Assembly: GCA_018368455.1 (NCBI GenBank)
Contig: JAGZEG010000010.1
Coordinates: forward strand, 55,653-119,652
DNA length: 64,000 nucleotides
Direction of reading: 5' to 3'
From: Coriobacteriia bacterium
Lineage (GTDB): Bacteria; Actinomycetota; Coriobacteriia; Coriobacteriales; UMGS124
Position numbers and translations under genes: made by a program. Position 1 is the first letter of the stretch. Every line of letters starts with the position of its first letter. The notes below the pieces were generated by a model. It was not told the origin of the DNA. It was given only the letters and a program-made list of their open reading frames with translations, and made no database searches. Shown in pieces: positions 27,469 to 36,580 of the stretch.

Positions 27469-28531
27469 GGATGCGTACCGTCCTTTCCAGACCGTCGCGC
27501 ACGGCGCTGACGAGGCGTTCAGGCGAGATGGGAAGCAGCCCATTCGTGGAGAGCGCGTGGGTGGACCAGCGAGCGGCTTCCTCGACGTCGGATGCCTCGA
27601 CTGTCCACGTGGCCCTGTCGTGCGAGGCCACATCTGTCTTGGCTATTTCCCACGAGCCGAGATCCTGGGTCAGCGCAGACCTCTCGCGATCCGTCATGCC
27701 GCGCGTGTCACGAAATGTTGCGATAAACGGCTCCTCGCCGTACTGGAACGGCAGGTGGCGGTAGTCGCTGAGGGAAAAATCGGCGGGGACGGCGTACGTT
27801 CGCCGAGTATCGATTGCGGGGGCCGGCTCGGTGGCGATGCGCCCAACGCGGAAGACGCGCACGCCGCGGCGACCCTCGTCAAAGCCGACGACGTAGGTGT
27901 GGGCCCGGTGCGTGAAGAGCCCGTAGACGGCGACGGTCCGGCGCGACGGTTCGCCGTGGGCGTTGACGTAGGAAAACTCAATGGGATGAGCGTGGGCATA
28001 TGCGTCGCTGATGACATCGAGTGCGGGCTCGTTTGCACCGTCGCTCGTCGGGAGCCCGGCATGGGAAGACGCCGCTGGCGCGAGACCCGGTGCAGAGGCG
28101 TCCCCGTCGACCTCTACGCGCATCATGGTGGTGAGACGCAAGCGGGCTCGCTCGAGATCGTCCCGAAACGGCAGATCGGCCTGCTCACAGATGGCGAGCA
28201 GGTAGCTGAGTCGTAAGGCCTGCTCGCCGCTGAGCTGCACGGACTGCTCGGCACTGTAGGACAGGCCCGCGTCCAGGACGTAGCGCGGCTCCTGCTCCGC
28301 TTCTGACCCTGGGGCGATGGAGATGACGATTCCGACCTGCCCGAGCCGCGCGCGGGCCCGCTCAAAGCGCTTGCGTAGTGTGGCGTCACTTTCGGGGCGG
28401 TCGTCGATGAGTAGGGCCCCCGTATTCATGATCTGGCTGAGCGTGAGCCCCTGACGGCGACCGTCCAGCAGCAGGGCTAGGCTCACCGCAATGGCAGGCT
28501 CCTTGGCTTGCATCGAGTTTTCTCTCGCCAC
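27461..28531 (-). CDS. WYL-domain transcriptional regulator (PafB-like)
   Basis: The 356-aa protein has an N-terminal HTH region (VSLALLLDGRRQGLTLSQIM, then TLRKRFERARARL) and a WYL domain (HPIEFSYVNAHGEPSRRTVAVYGLF, then THRAHTYVVGFDEGRRGVRVFRVGRI). The GTG at 28531 is preferred because AAGGAG lies exactly 6 nt upstream; an ATG at 28513 lacks a good box. A much longer open frame upstream is non-coding. It is the first gene of a two-gene WYL unit, divergent from the next membrane-protein gene. Confidence 0.82.
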   Translation of the reverse strand: MARENSMQAKEPAIAVSLALLLDGRRQGLTLSQIMNTGALLIDDRPESDATLRKRFERARARLGQVGIVISIAPGSEAEQEPRYVLDAGLSYSAEQSVQLSGEQALRLSYLLAICEQADLPFRDDLERARLRLTTMMRVEVDGDASAPGLAPAASSHAGLPTSDGANEPALDVISDAYAHAHPIEFSYVNAHGEPSRRTVAVYGLFTHRAHTYVVGFDEGRRGVRVFRVGRIATEPAPAIDTRRTYAVPADFSLSDYRHLPFQYGEEPFIATFRDTRGMTDRERSALTQDLGSWEIAKTDVASHDRATWTVEASDVEEAARWSTHALSTNGLLPISPERLVSAVRDGLERTVRIHG

Positions 28532-28733
28532 GCGTGTCTCCTTGCCGTGCGCGTTGTGTGTTCTCCAACTGGTGATGGCGGTGCAGCAACAGGAGGTTGA
28601 ACTCTCGGCCGCACCCGTATTTACCTTGGAATAGGACACTCTCATTATGTCATGCTGTATAGTAATTCGTTTAGGTAAAGACACGTTCAAACAGCGATGC
28701 ACGCGCATCGTTTCTTGAGACAGGAGGGCCGGG

Positions 28734-30170
28734 ATGAGCACACCCAGGGCGGGTCGCCACTTTGCGCCCAGCGCAGGGGAAGGCGAACAGGGCGCGGCAC
28801 GGGCACATCGCGCGCCTGAGATGAGCGCAGGGGCGCATGGAGAAGGGAATGCCTCCCTTGTTGCAGGGCCGGGCGAGGTCCCCCCTGCATCCGTGCCGCC
28901 TGTTGCAAGCGAGGGCAGGGGCTCTGGGGCTCCCATCAACCCGCTTGTTGCGGCGCGCGAGGCGGGTGCGGCTCGCGCTGAGGCAAGTGCGCCGCGCGCT
29001 GCTGACGAGCTGTTCGACATGAACAGCGTTGCCCCGGCTGCGGCAGCGGAGGGAACGGGCAAGTCGTTCGACACGTCGTTCAGCGATGGGCATAACGTTA
29101 AACGAACTGTCGTCATTGTGCTCATCGTCGTGGTCGTGCTTGCGGTTCTTGTCGTGGGCGGGTTCTTTTTCGTGCGCGGACAGGCCCAGGCCAAGGCCAC
29201 GGACAACATCACGGCGGCTATCCAGCGTGTCAGTGACGCCGACGTCGTCATCACGCCGCTTGACGCCGCCATCGGCTCCGAGATATCGAGCGAGACTGTC
29301 TCGCAGGCCCTGACGGACGCCATGCTGTCGTCGACGACGGCATCCAATGCCCTGACGGACGCCGACAGCAGGGTGAGGGACGCCAACGACCAGCGTGCGC
29401 TGCTCACCGAGGAGCAGACGACGGTCATCGACGCCCTCAAGGGCTCCATCTCCGCTCGCCGTTCTATGCTCGAGATCGGTCGGACGCTGCTCGCCTCTGA
29501 CGCGAAGGTGCTGAAGGCCCTCGAGAACCTCGACGCTGCCTATGCTTCCATCGAGGCTGCGAACGGCAAGGTCAAGCAGTCCGAGGACGCGTATACGGCC
29601 TATGCCGACGCTGTCGCACAGGACGGGGATCTCAGCGTCTTTGACCTGTGGGCTACTGTCGACGTGGATAACCAGGCTGTTGCGGACATCACGAACGCCC
29701 AGGCGTCTGTTGCTGCCGCCAAGGAGCAGTTCCCCGATGCCGACTACTCGGGGATCGAGAACTACCTCAACGCGCGCCTGGCGGAGTTGAACGTCATGGT
29801 CGCGTTCGACACGGCCGTGGCAAGCGGTGACCAGGACGGCGCAAACGGCATGATCGACCAGCTCAACCAGGCTGCTGCCACCTCTGAGCAAGCCGCCTCG
29901 TCCGTCCCGGGCACGTCGCGCGACCTCGTGAGGGCTGCGTACTCAGTCGTGACGTCGAGCCAGAGCGAGCAGTATGACGTCGCGCGCGACGCATGTGCCG
30001 AGAACGACGCGATCATCCGCGAGTATCTGGGGACGGACGATCTGGACGGTGTAACCCCGGGTATGGATGCCAGCTCGACTCAAGATGTGACGCCCACGCT
30101 CGACACGCCGTCCGCGACGTCCGACCCCGCTCCGACGGACGCCGTGAGCCAGGATGCTGCAGCGGCGTAG
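28734..30170 (+). CDS. Single-pass membrane protein, helical extracellular part
   Basis: The 478 aa have a disordered Pro/Ala/Gly-rich cytoplasmic part (1-120), one strong transmembrane helix (TVVIVLIVVVVLAVLVVGGF, about 124-145) and an Ala/Asp/Ser-rich extracytoplasmic region (150-440) that looks helical or coiled coil. It ends with a Thr/Pro/Ala tail. No catalytic motif is seen. The layout resembles actinobacterial envelope proteins of unknown role. It is divergent from the WYL pair; the 202-bp gap holds an AT-rich stretch with probable promoters near 28640-28670. Confidence 0.7.
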   Translation: MSTPRAGRHFAPSAGEGEQGAARAHRAPEMSAGAHGEGNASLVAGPGEVPPASVPPVASEGRGSGAPINPLVAAREAGAARAEASAPRAADELFDMNSVAPAAAAEGTGKSFDTSFSDGHNVKRTVVIVLIVVVVLAVLVVGGFFFVRGQAQAKATDNITAAIQRVSDADVVITPLDAAIGSEISSETVSQALTDAMLSSTTASNALTDADSRVRDANDQRALLTEEQTTVIDALKGSISARRSMLEIGRTLLASDAKVLKALENLDAAYASIEAANGKVKQSEDAYTAYADAVAQDGDLSVFDLWATVDVDNQAVADITNAQASVAAAKEQFPDADYSGIENYLNARLAELNVMVAFDTAVASGDQDGANGMIDQLNQAAATSEQAASSVPGTSRDLVRAAYSVVTSSQSEQYDVARDACAENDAIIREYLGTDDLDGVTPGMDASSTQDVTPTLDTPSATSDPAPTDAVSQDAAAA

Positions 30171-30296
30171 CCTTGGTGAATCTGCTCGGAGCACCTGTGC
30201 GGGGATTATACTGATCCTCTACGAGTCTCTCCTGTTTCATCCGAGGCGAGAGAGGCCGTCCCGATCGACTGACGACTTTGACGGAGGGGCCTTCCG

Positions 30297-32855
30297 ATGG
30301 CTGACGCTTCCGATACCATGCACTACCTCGTAGACAAGTTCAACACGGCTCCCGCAGGCACGCGCGAAGAGGCCGAGATGGCAAAGGAGCTGTCCGAAGC
30401 CATCCACCTGCACGGGCTGCAGACGATCAACCAGGACTTCAGCTACCCGTTCCTGGGCAAGATCCCGCTTGCCGGGGCGCTGCTCCTCATGGCGCTCGCT
30501 GGCCTGCTCGCCGGTATCCACGCAACGGTCCTGACGGTCATCTGCCTCGTTTTGGGGCTGGCTGCTGCGGCGCTCTATGTGCTCGAGATGCGCGGCATCC
30601 ACCTTCTGAAGAGCGTGGGTGAGCCGGGGTGCAGCCAGAACCTCATCGCGCGCCATCCCGCAGCGAGCGTCGCCCCCGGTCAGAAGTCCCGCCCGATCGT
30701 CGTCGTGGCGCACTATGACACGCCGCGCGCTGACATCATGGCGATCCCGCTGCTGCGCGGCCTCCAGCCCTACATGGAGCTCGCGACGTTCGTTGCCATG
30801 GTCGCCGAGCTCGTGACGATCGTCGTGGCGCTATTGCCCTTGCCCGTCGTCGTGAAGAGCGTGGCGTTCGCCAGCGCCATCGTCGCGGCGCTCGTGCTTG
30901 TGTGCCAGGGTGCGCGCATCCTCGTCAACCGCTTTGTCATGCCGTTCACGCGCGGCGCCAATGACAACATGTCCGGCGTCGCCGCCCTGCTCGGCCTGCT
31001 CTATCGCGTGCGTCCGGCCATCGACGGCTCCATGATCAGCGTCGAGGATGACGCTTCCGAGGCTGCGTATGGCGCGGAGGAGGGGTATGCCGAGGGCGTT
31101 GATGAGCCGCGCGAGCGTCGTTTTTCTCCGGAGGAGGAGCGCCTGCGTCTCAACCGTCGCGCCCAGCGCCTCGCTGCCCAGCCCGTACGCCGCGGTGCCG
31201 ACGTGCTGCGGAGCCTTGGCATGGTCCCCGAGAGCTGCGCCATCGAGTACGAGTGCACCCCTGAGGCCGACTTGGGCGAGACGATTCTCAGCACGCCGGT
31301 CGATGCGCATACCGGGTTTGAGGCGCCGTCGGTGAGCGCCGTGCACGAGCGCGTTGCGGCTCCCGCGACCGATCCCGCTCCCGTCGCTGAGGTTGTCCCG
31401 GCCGAGCAGCCGTCGCTGTTCGAGGAGGGCGGGGAGTCTTCCGCTGCACCGAGTGCGCCTGCGGGTGCCACGATGGTGCTGACGCACGATCAGCTGGATG
31501 CGGCTCGCGCCACCCACGAAGCCTCGCGCGAGGCTGTGCCTTCCGAGCCGGTGTCAAGCGACCAGGTGCCCGACGTGCCTGAGCCTCCCAAGCCGTTCGA
31601 CGTCATCACCGTGCACGACGAGCCCGATGCCGAGCTGGGCAAGACAGGCGTCACGCTGCCTCGCGACGTCGCCCAGCAGCAGGGCAACCTGCTCGATGAC
31701 GACGAGGTACGCCGCGACTCCATCCTCAACAGTCCGACGTGGGGCACGACGAGCTTCTCGCCGGTCAGCGTGAACCAGAATCGCCGCATTCTCGAGGACG
31801 TGCCCGACCCCTCCGTTGCCGCTGTCGATCCGTTCAGCGTGACCAACGTCGAGACGATCGGCGACTACAACCCCGACGACTTCTCGGCCATGGACTTCGA
31901 GACGGGCACGCACGATAACGTGACCCCGGCGATGCTCGAGGACTATAAGCGCCGCACGACGTCCGGCTTTGACTTCGACGCGGCGGGCGGTTCGAGCAAG
32001 CGCTCTCGCGCCAAGAAGGGACGCGGGGCGACGGGGCGCATCAGCCGCCGTGCTGCTGAGATGGCCGCTCAGATGCAGGAGGAGTCCTTCTCTGACTGGC
32101 TGGGCGTCGACGAGGACTACGACGCCAAGAAGAATGGCGAGCAGATGGGGAGCTGGAGCAACTTTGCCGACGACGCGCCCAACGGCAGCGCCGCCCCGGC
32201 AGCTCCGGCCGACCCGTTCGACGACGGGTCTCAGCCCGACGCCGACGGCTTCTACCCCGACGCGCCCAACGGCAGCCAGCAGGGCGGTCGTCGCTGGCAG
32301 GGTGGCGCCGCGTCGGCGTCCTCGCGCCGCCGTGGAGCGGGTGCGACGCCGGAGCAGCAGGACGACGATCGCCGCGAGCTGCGCCAGGCTGCCATGCAGC
32401 TCGGCGACCGCGATCTCATCTCGCATGAGGTGTGGTTCGTGCTCACCGGTGCCTCCGAGGCCGACCATGCCGGTGCCCAGGCGTTCTTCGACGAGTACAG
32501 CAAGAAGCTCCGCGGGGCGTACGTCATCAACCTTGAGGCCGTCGGTGCCGGGCGCCAGTCGCTCGTCGTCGAGGAGGGCCTGGCCGGACATCGCAAGGCA
32601 AATCGCCGTCTCGTCAACCTGTTCGGCGAGTCCTCGCAGGCCATCGGCCGCCCGCTGGCGCTCGCTCGCATGCCATGGCGCGACACGGAGGCCACGACGG
32701 CGCTGCGCCAGGGCTTCCACGGTGTCACGGTGTGCGGCGTCGACAAGGGCTGTCCTGCCAACGCGCGCTGGACAGGTGACGTGCCCGAGGCGGTGGACCC
32801 CTCGATGATCGACGATGTCGTCGACATCATGGTTGAGGTCATCAAGCGCGCATAA
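30297..32855 (+). CDS. Membrane-bound M28-like peptidase homologue, probably degenerate
   Basis: The 852-aa protein has two hydrophobic blocks (about 56-100 and 155-210). It has M28 zinc-peptidase signatures: VVVAHYDTPRAD (His139, Asp141) and GANDNMSGVAALL (Asp223). A low-complexity insertion of about 450 residues follows, and the rest of the peptidase fold lies at 700-850. There the usual Glu-Glu pair reads Ser720-Glu721 (TGASEADHAGA), and the last zinc-binding His position reads Arg824 (NARWTGDVPEAVD). The fold is therefore kept but the general base and one metal ligand appear lost. The family position is known; loss of activity is an inference from motif alignment by eye. Confidence 0.7.
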   Translation: MADASDTMHYLVDKFNTAPAGTREEAEMAKELSEAIHLHGLQTINQDFSYPFLGKIPLAGALLLMALAGLLAGIHATVLTVICLVLGLAAAALYVLEMRGIHLLKSVGEPGCSQNLIARHPAASVAPGQKSRPIVVVAHYDTPRADIMAIPLLRGLQPYMELATFVAMVAELVTIVVALLPLPVVVKSVAFASAIVAALVLVCQGARILVNRFVMPFTRGANDNMSGVAALLGLLYRVRPAIDGSMISVEDDASEAAYGAEEGYAEGVDEPRERRFSPEEERLRLNRRAQRLAAQPVRRGADVLRSLGMVPESCAIEYECTPEADLGETILSTPVDAHTGFEAPSVSAVHERVAAPATDPAPVAEVVPAEQPSLFEEGGESSAAPSAPAGATMVLTHDQLDAARATHEASREAVPSEPVSSDQVPDVPEPPKPFDVITVHDEPDAELGKTGVTLPRDVAQQQGNLLDDDEVRRDSILNSPTWGTTSFSPVSVNQNRRILEDVPDPSVAAVDPFSVTNVETIGDYNPDDFSAMDFETGTHDNVTPAMLEDYKRRTTSGFDFDAAGGSSKRSRAKKGRGATGRISRRAAEMAAQMQEESFSDWLGVDEDYDAKKNGEQMGSWSNFADDAPNGSAAPAAPADPFDDGSQPDADGFYPDAPNGSQQGGRRWQGGAASASSRRRGAGATPEQQDDDRRELRQAAMQLGDRDLISHEVWFVLTGASEADHAGAQAFFDEYSKKLRGAYVINLEAVGAGRQSLVVEEGLAGHRKANRRLVNLFGESSQAIGRPLALARMPWRDTEATTALRQGFHGVTVCGVDKGCPANARWTGDVPEAVDPSMIDDVVDIMVEVIKRA

Positions 32856-32871
32856 TCCTGGTGAGTGTGAG

Positions 32872-32919
32872 GCGCGGCGCCGCTCGTCGTTTTGCTGACG
32901 AGGGGCGCCGCGCTTTTTT
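32872..32919 (+). terminator. Rho-independent terminator
   Basis: A perfect GC stem (GCGCGGCGCC at 32872-32881 with GGCGCCGCGC at 32904-32913), extended inside by CGTC/GACG, is followed by TTTTTT. Confidence 0.88.
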
Positions 32920-32961
32920 GTAGGTAGGGTTTTGCGGGCCCGTGCAGGCTGGAGGCTGATC

Positions 32962-33600
32962 GTGAACATCATCGTGGTCGGGTACGGGCGCGTCGGCGCC
33001 GGCCTTACGAAGATTCTTGCCAACTCGGGGCACGCCGTCACGGTCGTCGATAGCAATCCTGAGGTCATCGACCATATCGATCCCGACTTCTCGGGGCATA
33101 CGGTCGTGGGCACGGGCTTTGACGAGCGCGTGCTCGTACAGGCCGGCATTCGCGAGTGCGACGCGTTTGCGGCGGTCACGAGCTCGGACAACGTGAACCT
33201 GATGGCTTCGGAGGTCGCGCGGCGGCTCTATAACGTGCCGCACGTCATCACGCGCCTCGTGAACCCCTCGCGCCTGGACGTCTACCACCAGCTCGGACTC
33301 GACTTTGTGTGCGACACAGAGCTCGTCGCGGAGGAGATCTCGGCAAAGATCCGGTCCCGTCGCTCGAACCACATTGACACGCTGGGCGAGTACGAGGTCA
33401 TGACGTTCTCGCTTGAGGCGCCTGCCGTCATGCAGGTGCGCGACCTTGAGGAGCTCGGCGAGATCGACGTCATACTGTACAGCCACAACGGGGCGGTTAG
33501 CAAAGCGACGCCGACGACCTACCTACACCCCGGCGATGCGGTCATGGCGGTTGTGCACGAGGGATCTCTGGCGGCGCTCGATCCCTATATGCGAGGCTAG
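32962..33600 (+). CDS. TrkA-type potassium-uptake regulatory protein
   Basis: The protein begins NIIVVGYGRVGAGLTKIL, the Rossmann NAD-binding loop of the RCK N-domain, continues with VTVVDSNPEVIDHID and DAFAAVTSSDNVNLMASEVAR, and ends with an RCK C-domain (about residues 140-212). Such proteins gate TrkH/KtrB potassium channels in response to nucleotides. A GTG at 32962 with GGAGG upstream is chosen; the longer frame adds a non-homologous tail. The next gene is a second TrkA protein 36 bp away. No channel subunit is in the window. Confidence 0.88.
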   Translation: MNIIVVGYGRVGAGLTKILANSGHAVTVVDSNPEVIDHIDPDFSGHTVVGTGFDERVLVQAGIRECDAFAAVTSSDNVNLMASEVARRLYNVPHVITRLVNPSRLDVYHQLGLDFVCDTELVAEEISAKIRSRRSNHIDTLGEYEVMTFSLEAPAVMQVRDLEELGEIDVILYSHNGAVSKATPTTYLHPGDAVMAVVHEGSLAALDPYMRG

Positions 33601-33636
33601 GGGCGCGGGGACATAGGTCGGCGAAGGGATGCGAGC

Positions 33637-34308
33637 ATGTACATCATCATCGGAGGCGGCGGCAAGGTCGGCGAGGTGCTTGCCCAGCAGATGATAAAGG
33701 CCGGCCACGAAGTCGTCGTTGTCGAGCAGGACGAAGAAACGGCTGACGTCCTGGCGAGCGAGCTGCGCGGCCGCAGCATGGTGATTCACGGCGACGCGTG
33801 CGACTCCTCCGTCATGGAAGACGCGGGTATGCGCGACGCCGACATATTCGTTGCGCTGATGGGTCACGACGACGACAACCTCGTTGCCTGCGAGATCGCC
33901 CGCACGCTGTTCAACCCGCCACGCATCATTGCCCGCGTCAACAACCCGCGCAACGAGCGCATCTTCTACAAGCTGGGCATCGAGGCCATCTCGAGCACAA
34001 CCGTCATCGCGCGCATGATCGAAGAGGAGGCGCTGTCCTCCAAGATGCGCACGGTCATGTCGCTGCGTCACGGCGAGTTCTCGATGATGGAGATCGAGAT
34101 TCCCCAATCCACGACGTTGAAGGCGGAGGGCGGCGTGCGCGTGAGCGACCTGACGCTGCCGCCGTCGACCATCCTCGTGGCCATGTCCGTTGGCGAGGAG
34201 TTCGACGTCGTGAACGGATCGACCGTGCTCGTGCCGGGGGCAAGCGTGCTGGTGTGCACGAAGTCGGCGCACGAGGACGAGGTGCGCAAACTGCTGCTCG
34301 ACCTCTAG
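33637..34308 (+). CDS. TrkA-type potassium-uptake regulatory protein, second copy
   Basis: The 223 aa show the same two-domain RCK design: MYIIIGGGGKVGEVLAQQM (nucleotide-binding loop), VVVVEQDEETADVLASEL, ADIFVALMGHDDDNLVACEIA and a C-terminal ligand domain (about 140-220). It is a diverged paralogue of the gene just upstream and probably forms a hetero-oligomeric channel gate with it. It converges with the hexosaminidase gene. Confidence 0.88.
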   Translation: MYIIIGGGGKVGEVLAQQMIKAGHEVVVVEQDEETADVLASELRGRSMVIHGDACDSSVMEDAGMRDADIFVALMGHDDDNLVACEIARTLFNPPRIIARVNNPRNERIFYKLGIEAISSTTVIARMIEEEALSSKMRTVMSLRHGEFSMMEIEIPQSTTLKAEGGVRVSDLTLPPSTILVAMSVGEEFDVVNGSTVLVPGASVLVCTKSAHEDEVRKLLLDL

Positions 34309-34341
34309 GGCGGCGAGGGTCTGCCAGCGCCGGCGATGGGC

Positions 34342-35685
34342 CTAGAGTCGGGAGAACTTGAGCGTCAGGATGCGGGAGACCGACTCATCGATGCGATCTT
34401 CGGTGATCGTGCCGTCGGCAAGTGCCGCCATGACGCCTTCGAGCGCTGTGTCAAAGTCTTCGGGCATGAGCAACAGGTCGAGACCTGCCTGAATGCCGAG
34501 AACGGCCGCCTCTGCGCTGTCGTGGAGCTGCGTGACGGCACCCATCTCGAGAGAGTCGGAGATGATGAGGCCGGCGAACCTGAGCCGGTCGCGCAGCAGA
34601 TCGGTGACGACGTGTGGGTTGAGACAGGCCGGCTCGTCGGAGCCCGTGGCGACCGGCAGGCTGAGATGACCCACCATAACGAGGGGGACGCCGGCGCTGA
34701 CGACCCGTTCGAACGGGATGAGCTCCTCGATGGCGAGCTCTTCAACGGATTTCTCGCTGACGATGTTGACGTCGTGGCTGTCGCCCAGGGCGGCGCCGAT
34801 GCCGGGAAAGTGCTTGGCGCTGCACGGCATGCCAGCCTGGGCGAAGCCCTCGACTTGGGCAGCGACCATGTCGGCCACGAGCTGGGGATCATCCCCAAAG
34901 CTGCGACGCGCCATGACATCGGAGTCCGGGTTGCTCGCGATGTCGCAGACGGGCGCGAAGTCGAGGTTGAATCCCAGGTCGCGCAGGTAGGTGCCGATGG
35001 TGAGCGCGACGTCGTGGGCATACGACGTGTCTCCGGTAGAGCCGACGTCGCGCATGTCGCCGGGGTTTTCGACGCCGAATGCCGCGTTACGGGCGATGCG
35101 GGCGACGGTTCCGCCCTCTTCGTCGACGCTGAGCAGCAGCGGGATGCCGGTGAGCTCGCGGGCCATGGCCTGCGTGTCTGAGAGCAGCGTGCGAGTCTGC
35201 TCGGGATCGGTGAGATTGTCGGCAAAGTAGGCGATGCCGCCAACGGGGCGCGCCTGCAGGGCGGCCCGCGTTGTTTCGCCGGCTTGTGTGACGGTATCGA
35301 CGCCCGTGAGCTTCTCGGGTGTGACGAAGAACATCTGGTGAACCTTTTGCTCGAGCGTCATGCTGTCAAGCTGGGAGCGGGCCCTGCTGACGGCTTGCGG
35401 GGTAGCGCCGGGGATGGCGAGCAGAGGGTCTGTGGAGGGCTGAGGGGCTTCCGAGATGGTAGGCACGCTTTGGGAGTGATCGCTGCTTGAGGAGGCGCTG
35501 CTGTCTGCTGTTGCCTGGGCGCCGCAGCCGGCGAGGGCGGTTTCTGCGAGGCCCGCGAAGGTGAGGGCGCCCAGCATGATCGCATCGCGGCGCGAGGGGT
35601 GGGATGGACTCTCCGCTGTTCTGGGAGACCTGCGAGGGCTCTCCGGACTGAGATCGCGGCGTTGCTCCTGAGCACGTGCTCCCAT
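34342..35685 (-). CDS. nagZ: GH3 beta-N-acetylhexosaminidase, lipoprotein-like
   Basis: The glycoside hydrolase family 3 signature KHFPGIGAALGDSHDV (catalytic His on the flexible loop) and the nucleophile Asp in GLIISDSLEMGAV identify a NagZ-type enzyme, which cleaves N-acetylglucosamine from peptidoglycan. The N-terminus has an SRRDA twin-arginine-like motif, a hydrophobic stretch and a lipobox (LAGC at about 62), so it is probably exported and lipid-anchored. The ATG at 35685 has a GAGGAGG box; an upstream ATG adds residues without support. The length is 447 aa. Confidence 0.88.
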   Translation of the reverse strand: MGARAQEQRRDLSPESPRRSPRTAESPSHPSRRDAIMLGALTFAGLAETALAGCGAQATADSSASSSSDHSQSVPTISEAPQPSTDPLLAIPGATPQAVSRARSQLDSMTLEQKVHQMFFVTPEKLTGVDTVTQAGETTRAALQARPVGGIAYFADNLTDPEQTRTLLSDTQAMARELTGIPLLLSVDEEGGTVARIARNAAFGVENPGDMRDVGSTGDTSYAHDVALTIGTYLRDLGFNLDFAPVCDIASNPDSDVMARRSFGDDPQLVADMVAAQVEGFAQAGMPCSAKHFPGIGAALGDSHDVNIVSEKSVEELAIEELIPFERVVSAGVPLVMVGHLSLPVATGSDEPACLNPHVVTDLLRDRLRFAGLIISDSLEMGAVTQLHDSAEAAVLGIQAGLDLLLMPEDFDTALEGVMAALADGTITEDRIDESVSRILTLKFSRL

Positions 35686-35828
35686 GGTTCCTCCTCGCGT
35701 TGGTGGCATATGCAAGAGCTAGCATACGCGCAATTGGTCGCACGGGGCGCGACGGGGATCGGATGTGAATGAGGACGACGTCTTCCCGCGCCGCGGCGTT
35801 TTCCGCTATAATGGCCGTCACTGCTTAC

Positions 35829-35903
35829 GCGGGCATCGCCAAGTGGTAAGGCATCAGCTTCCCAAGCTGACACTCGCGGGTTCGAATCCCGTTGCCCGCT
35901 CCA
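35829..35903 (+). tRNA. tRNA-Gly (anticodon CCC)
   Basis: A full cloverleaf can be drawn: acceptor stem GCGGGCA/TGCCCGC (35829-35835 with 35893-35899), anticodon loop TTCCCAA giving CCC, T-loop TTCGAAT and an encoded CCA end. A terminator hairpin follows at 35913. Confidence 0.95.
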
Positions 35904-35912
35904 TGAGAATTC

Positions 35913-35952
35913 GCAGGCCAGGAGGCTACGGCTTCCTGGCCTGCTTGCGTTT
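35913..35952 (+). terminator. Terminator after tRNA-Gly
   Basis: An 11-bp stem (GCAGGCCAGGA at 35913-35923 with its complement ending at 35944) is followed by TTGCGTTTG. Confidence 0.75.
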
Positions 35953-36580
35953 GTGGGGCATCTTCCTGTGGAGATGGACGGGCTTTTGCGCGAGCGCAGA
36001 CGCTTGCTGGTGATGGGTTACGGGCGGGTTATTGAGGGCGCTCCGTGTGGGATGGACTCGCCTTTGAGTGAGCGTTTCGTAGCTGGTGGACGGCCATCGG
36101 GATGCTTTTGCGAGAGTAAATCCGCCTTTGTGTGGGCGCGGGAGTTTTCCGAGCGGTTGAAGGTGCCGAGGGTGCCTTCCTGTGGAAGTGGCTCGCCTTT
36201 GTGCGAGCGCGGACGTTTTTTGGACGAGAATCGAGCTCGTGAATTGGCCGCGTGCGCCCGCGCGGCGTGGGGAAATTTGAGGCGCGAAGCTGAAGAACAA
36301 AGCCGCAGCTTGCGAGGGTCTCTGGCACGCAAGGCCCACCGCCGCGTGAGACGGTGCCATACACAGGTCCAGTTCTTGTCCGCAAAGCGCCCTCAAGCGA
36401 GCAGGAATGGGCGCATAGATAGGCAATGTGTGAGAGGCGGCGCGTTCTGGCACGAGGAAACGGTGGTCGTTGTTCCCCATCTCACGACGCCGGCCGAGAA
36501 ACCGTGTCCTTGGTAGAGTCCGATCGGTAGACTGGAATCGTCGTGGAAGGTTGCGGGGCGCGAAGCTTGGGGGTGCAATC
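35953..36580. other. Non-coding stretch with degenerate tandem motifs
   Basis: No convincing gene is seen on either strand; open frames here lack family features and ribosome-binding sites. About four diverged copies of a 30-nt phrase built on CGCCTTTGTGCGAGCGCGG recur near 35977, 36058, 36131 and 36193, roughly 55-80 bp apart. It may be a decayed repeat or the remains of a lost gene. Confidence 0.4.

Noticed and set aside
28532..29449. N-terminal extension of the WYL gene to 29449
   Set aside because: It overlaps the divergent membrane-protein gene on the other strand; GTG 28531 has a well-placed AAGGAG box.
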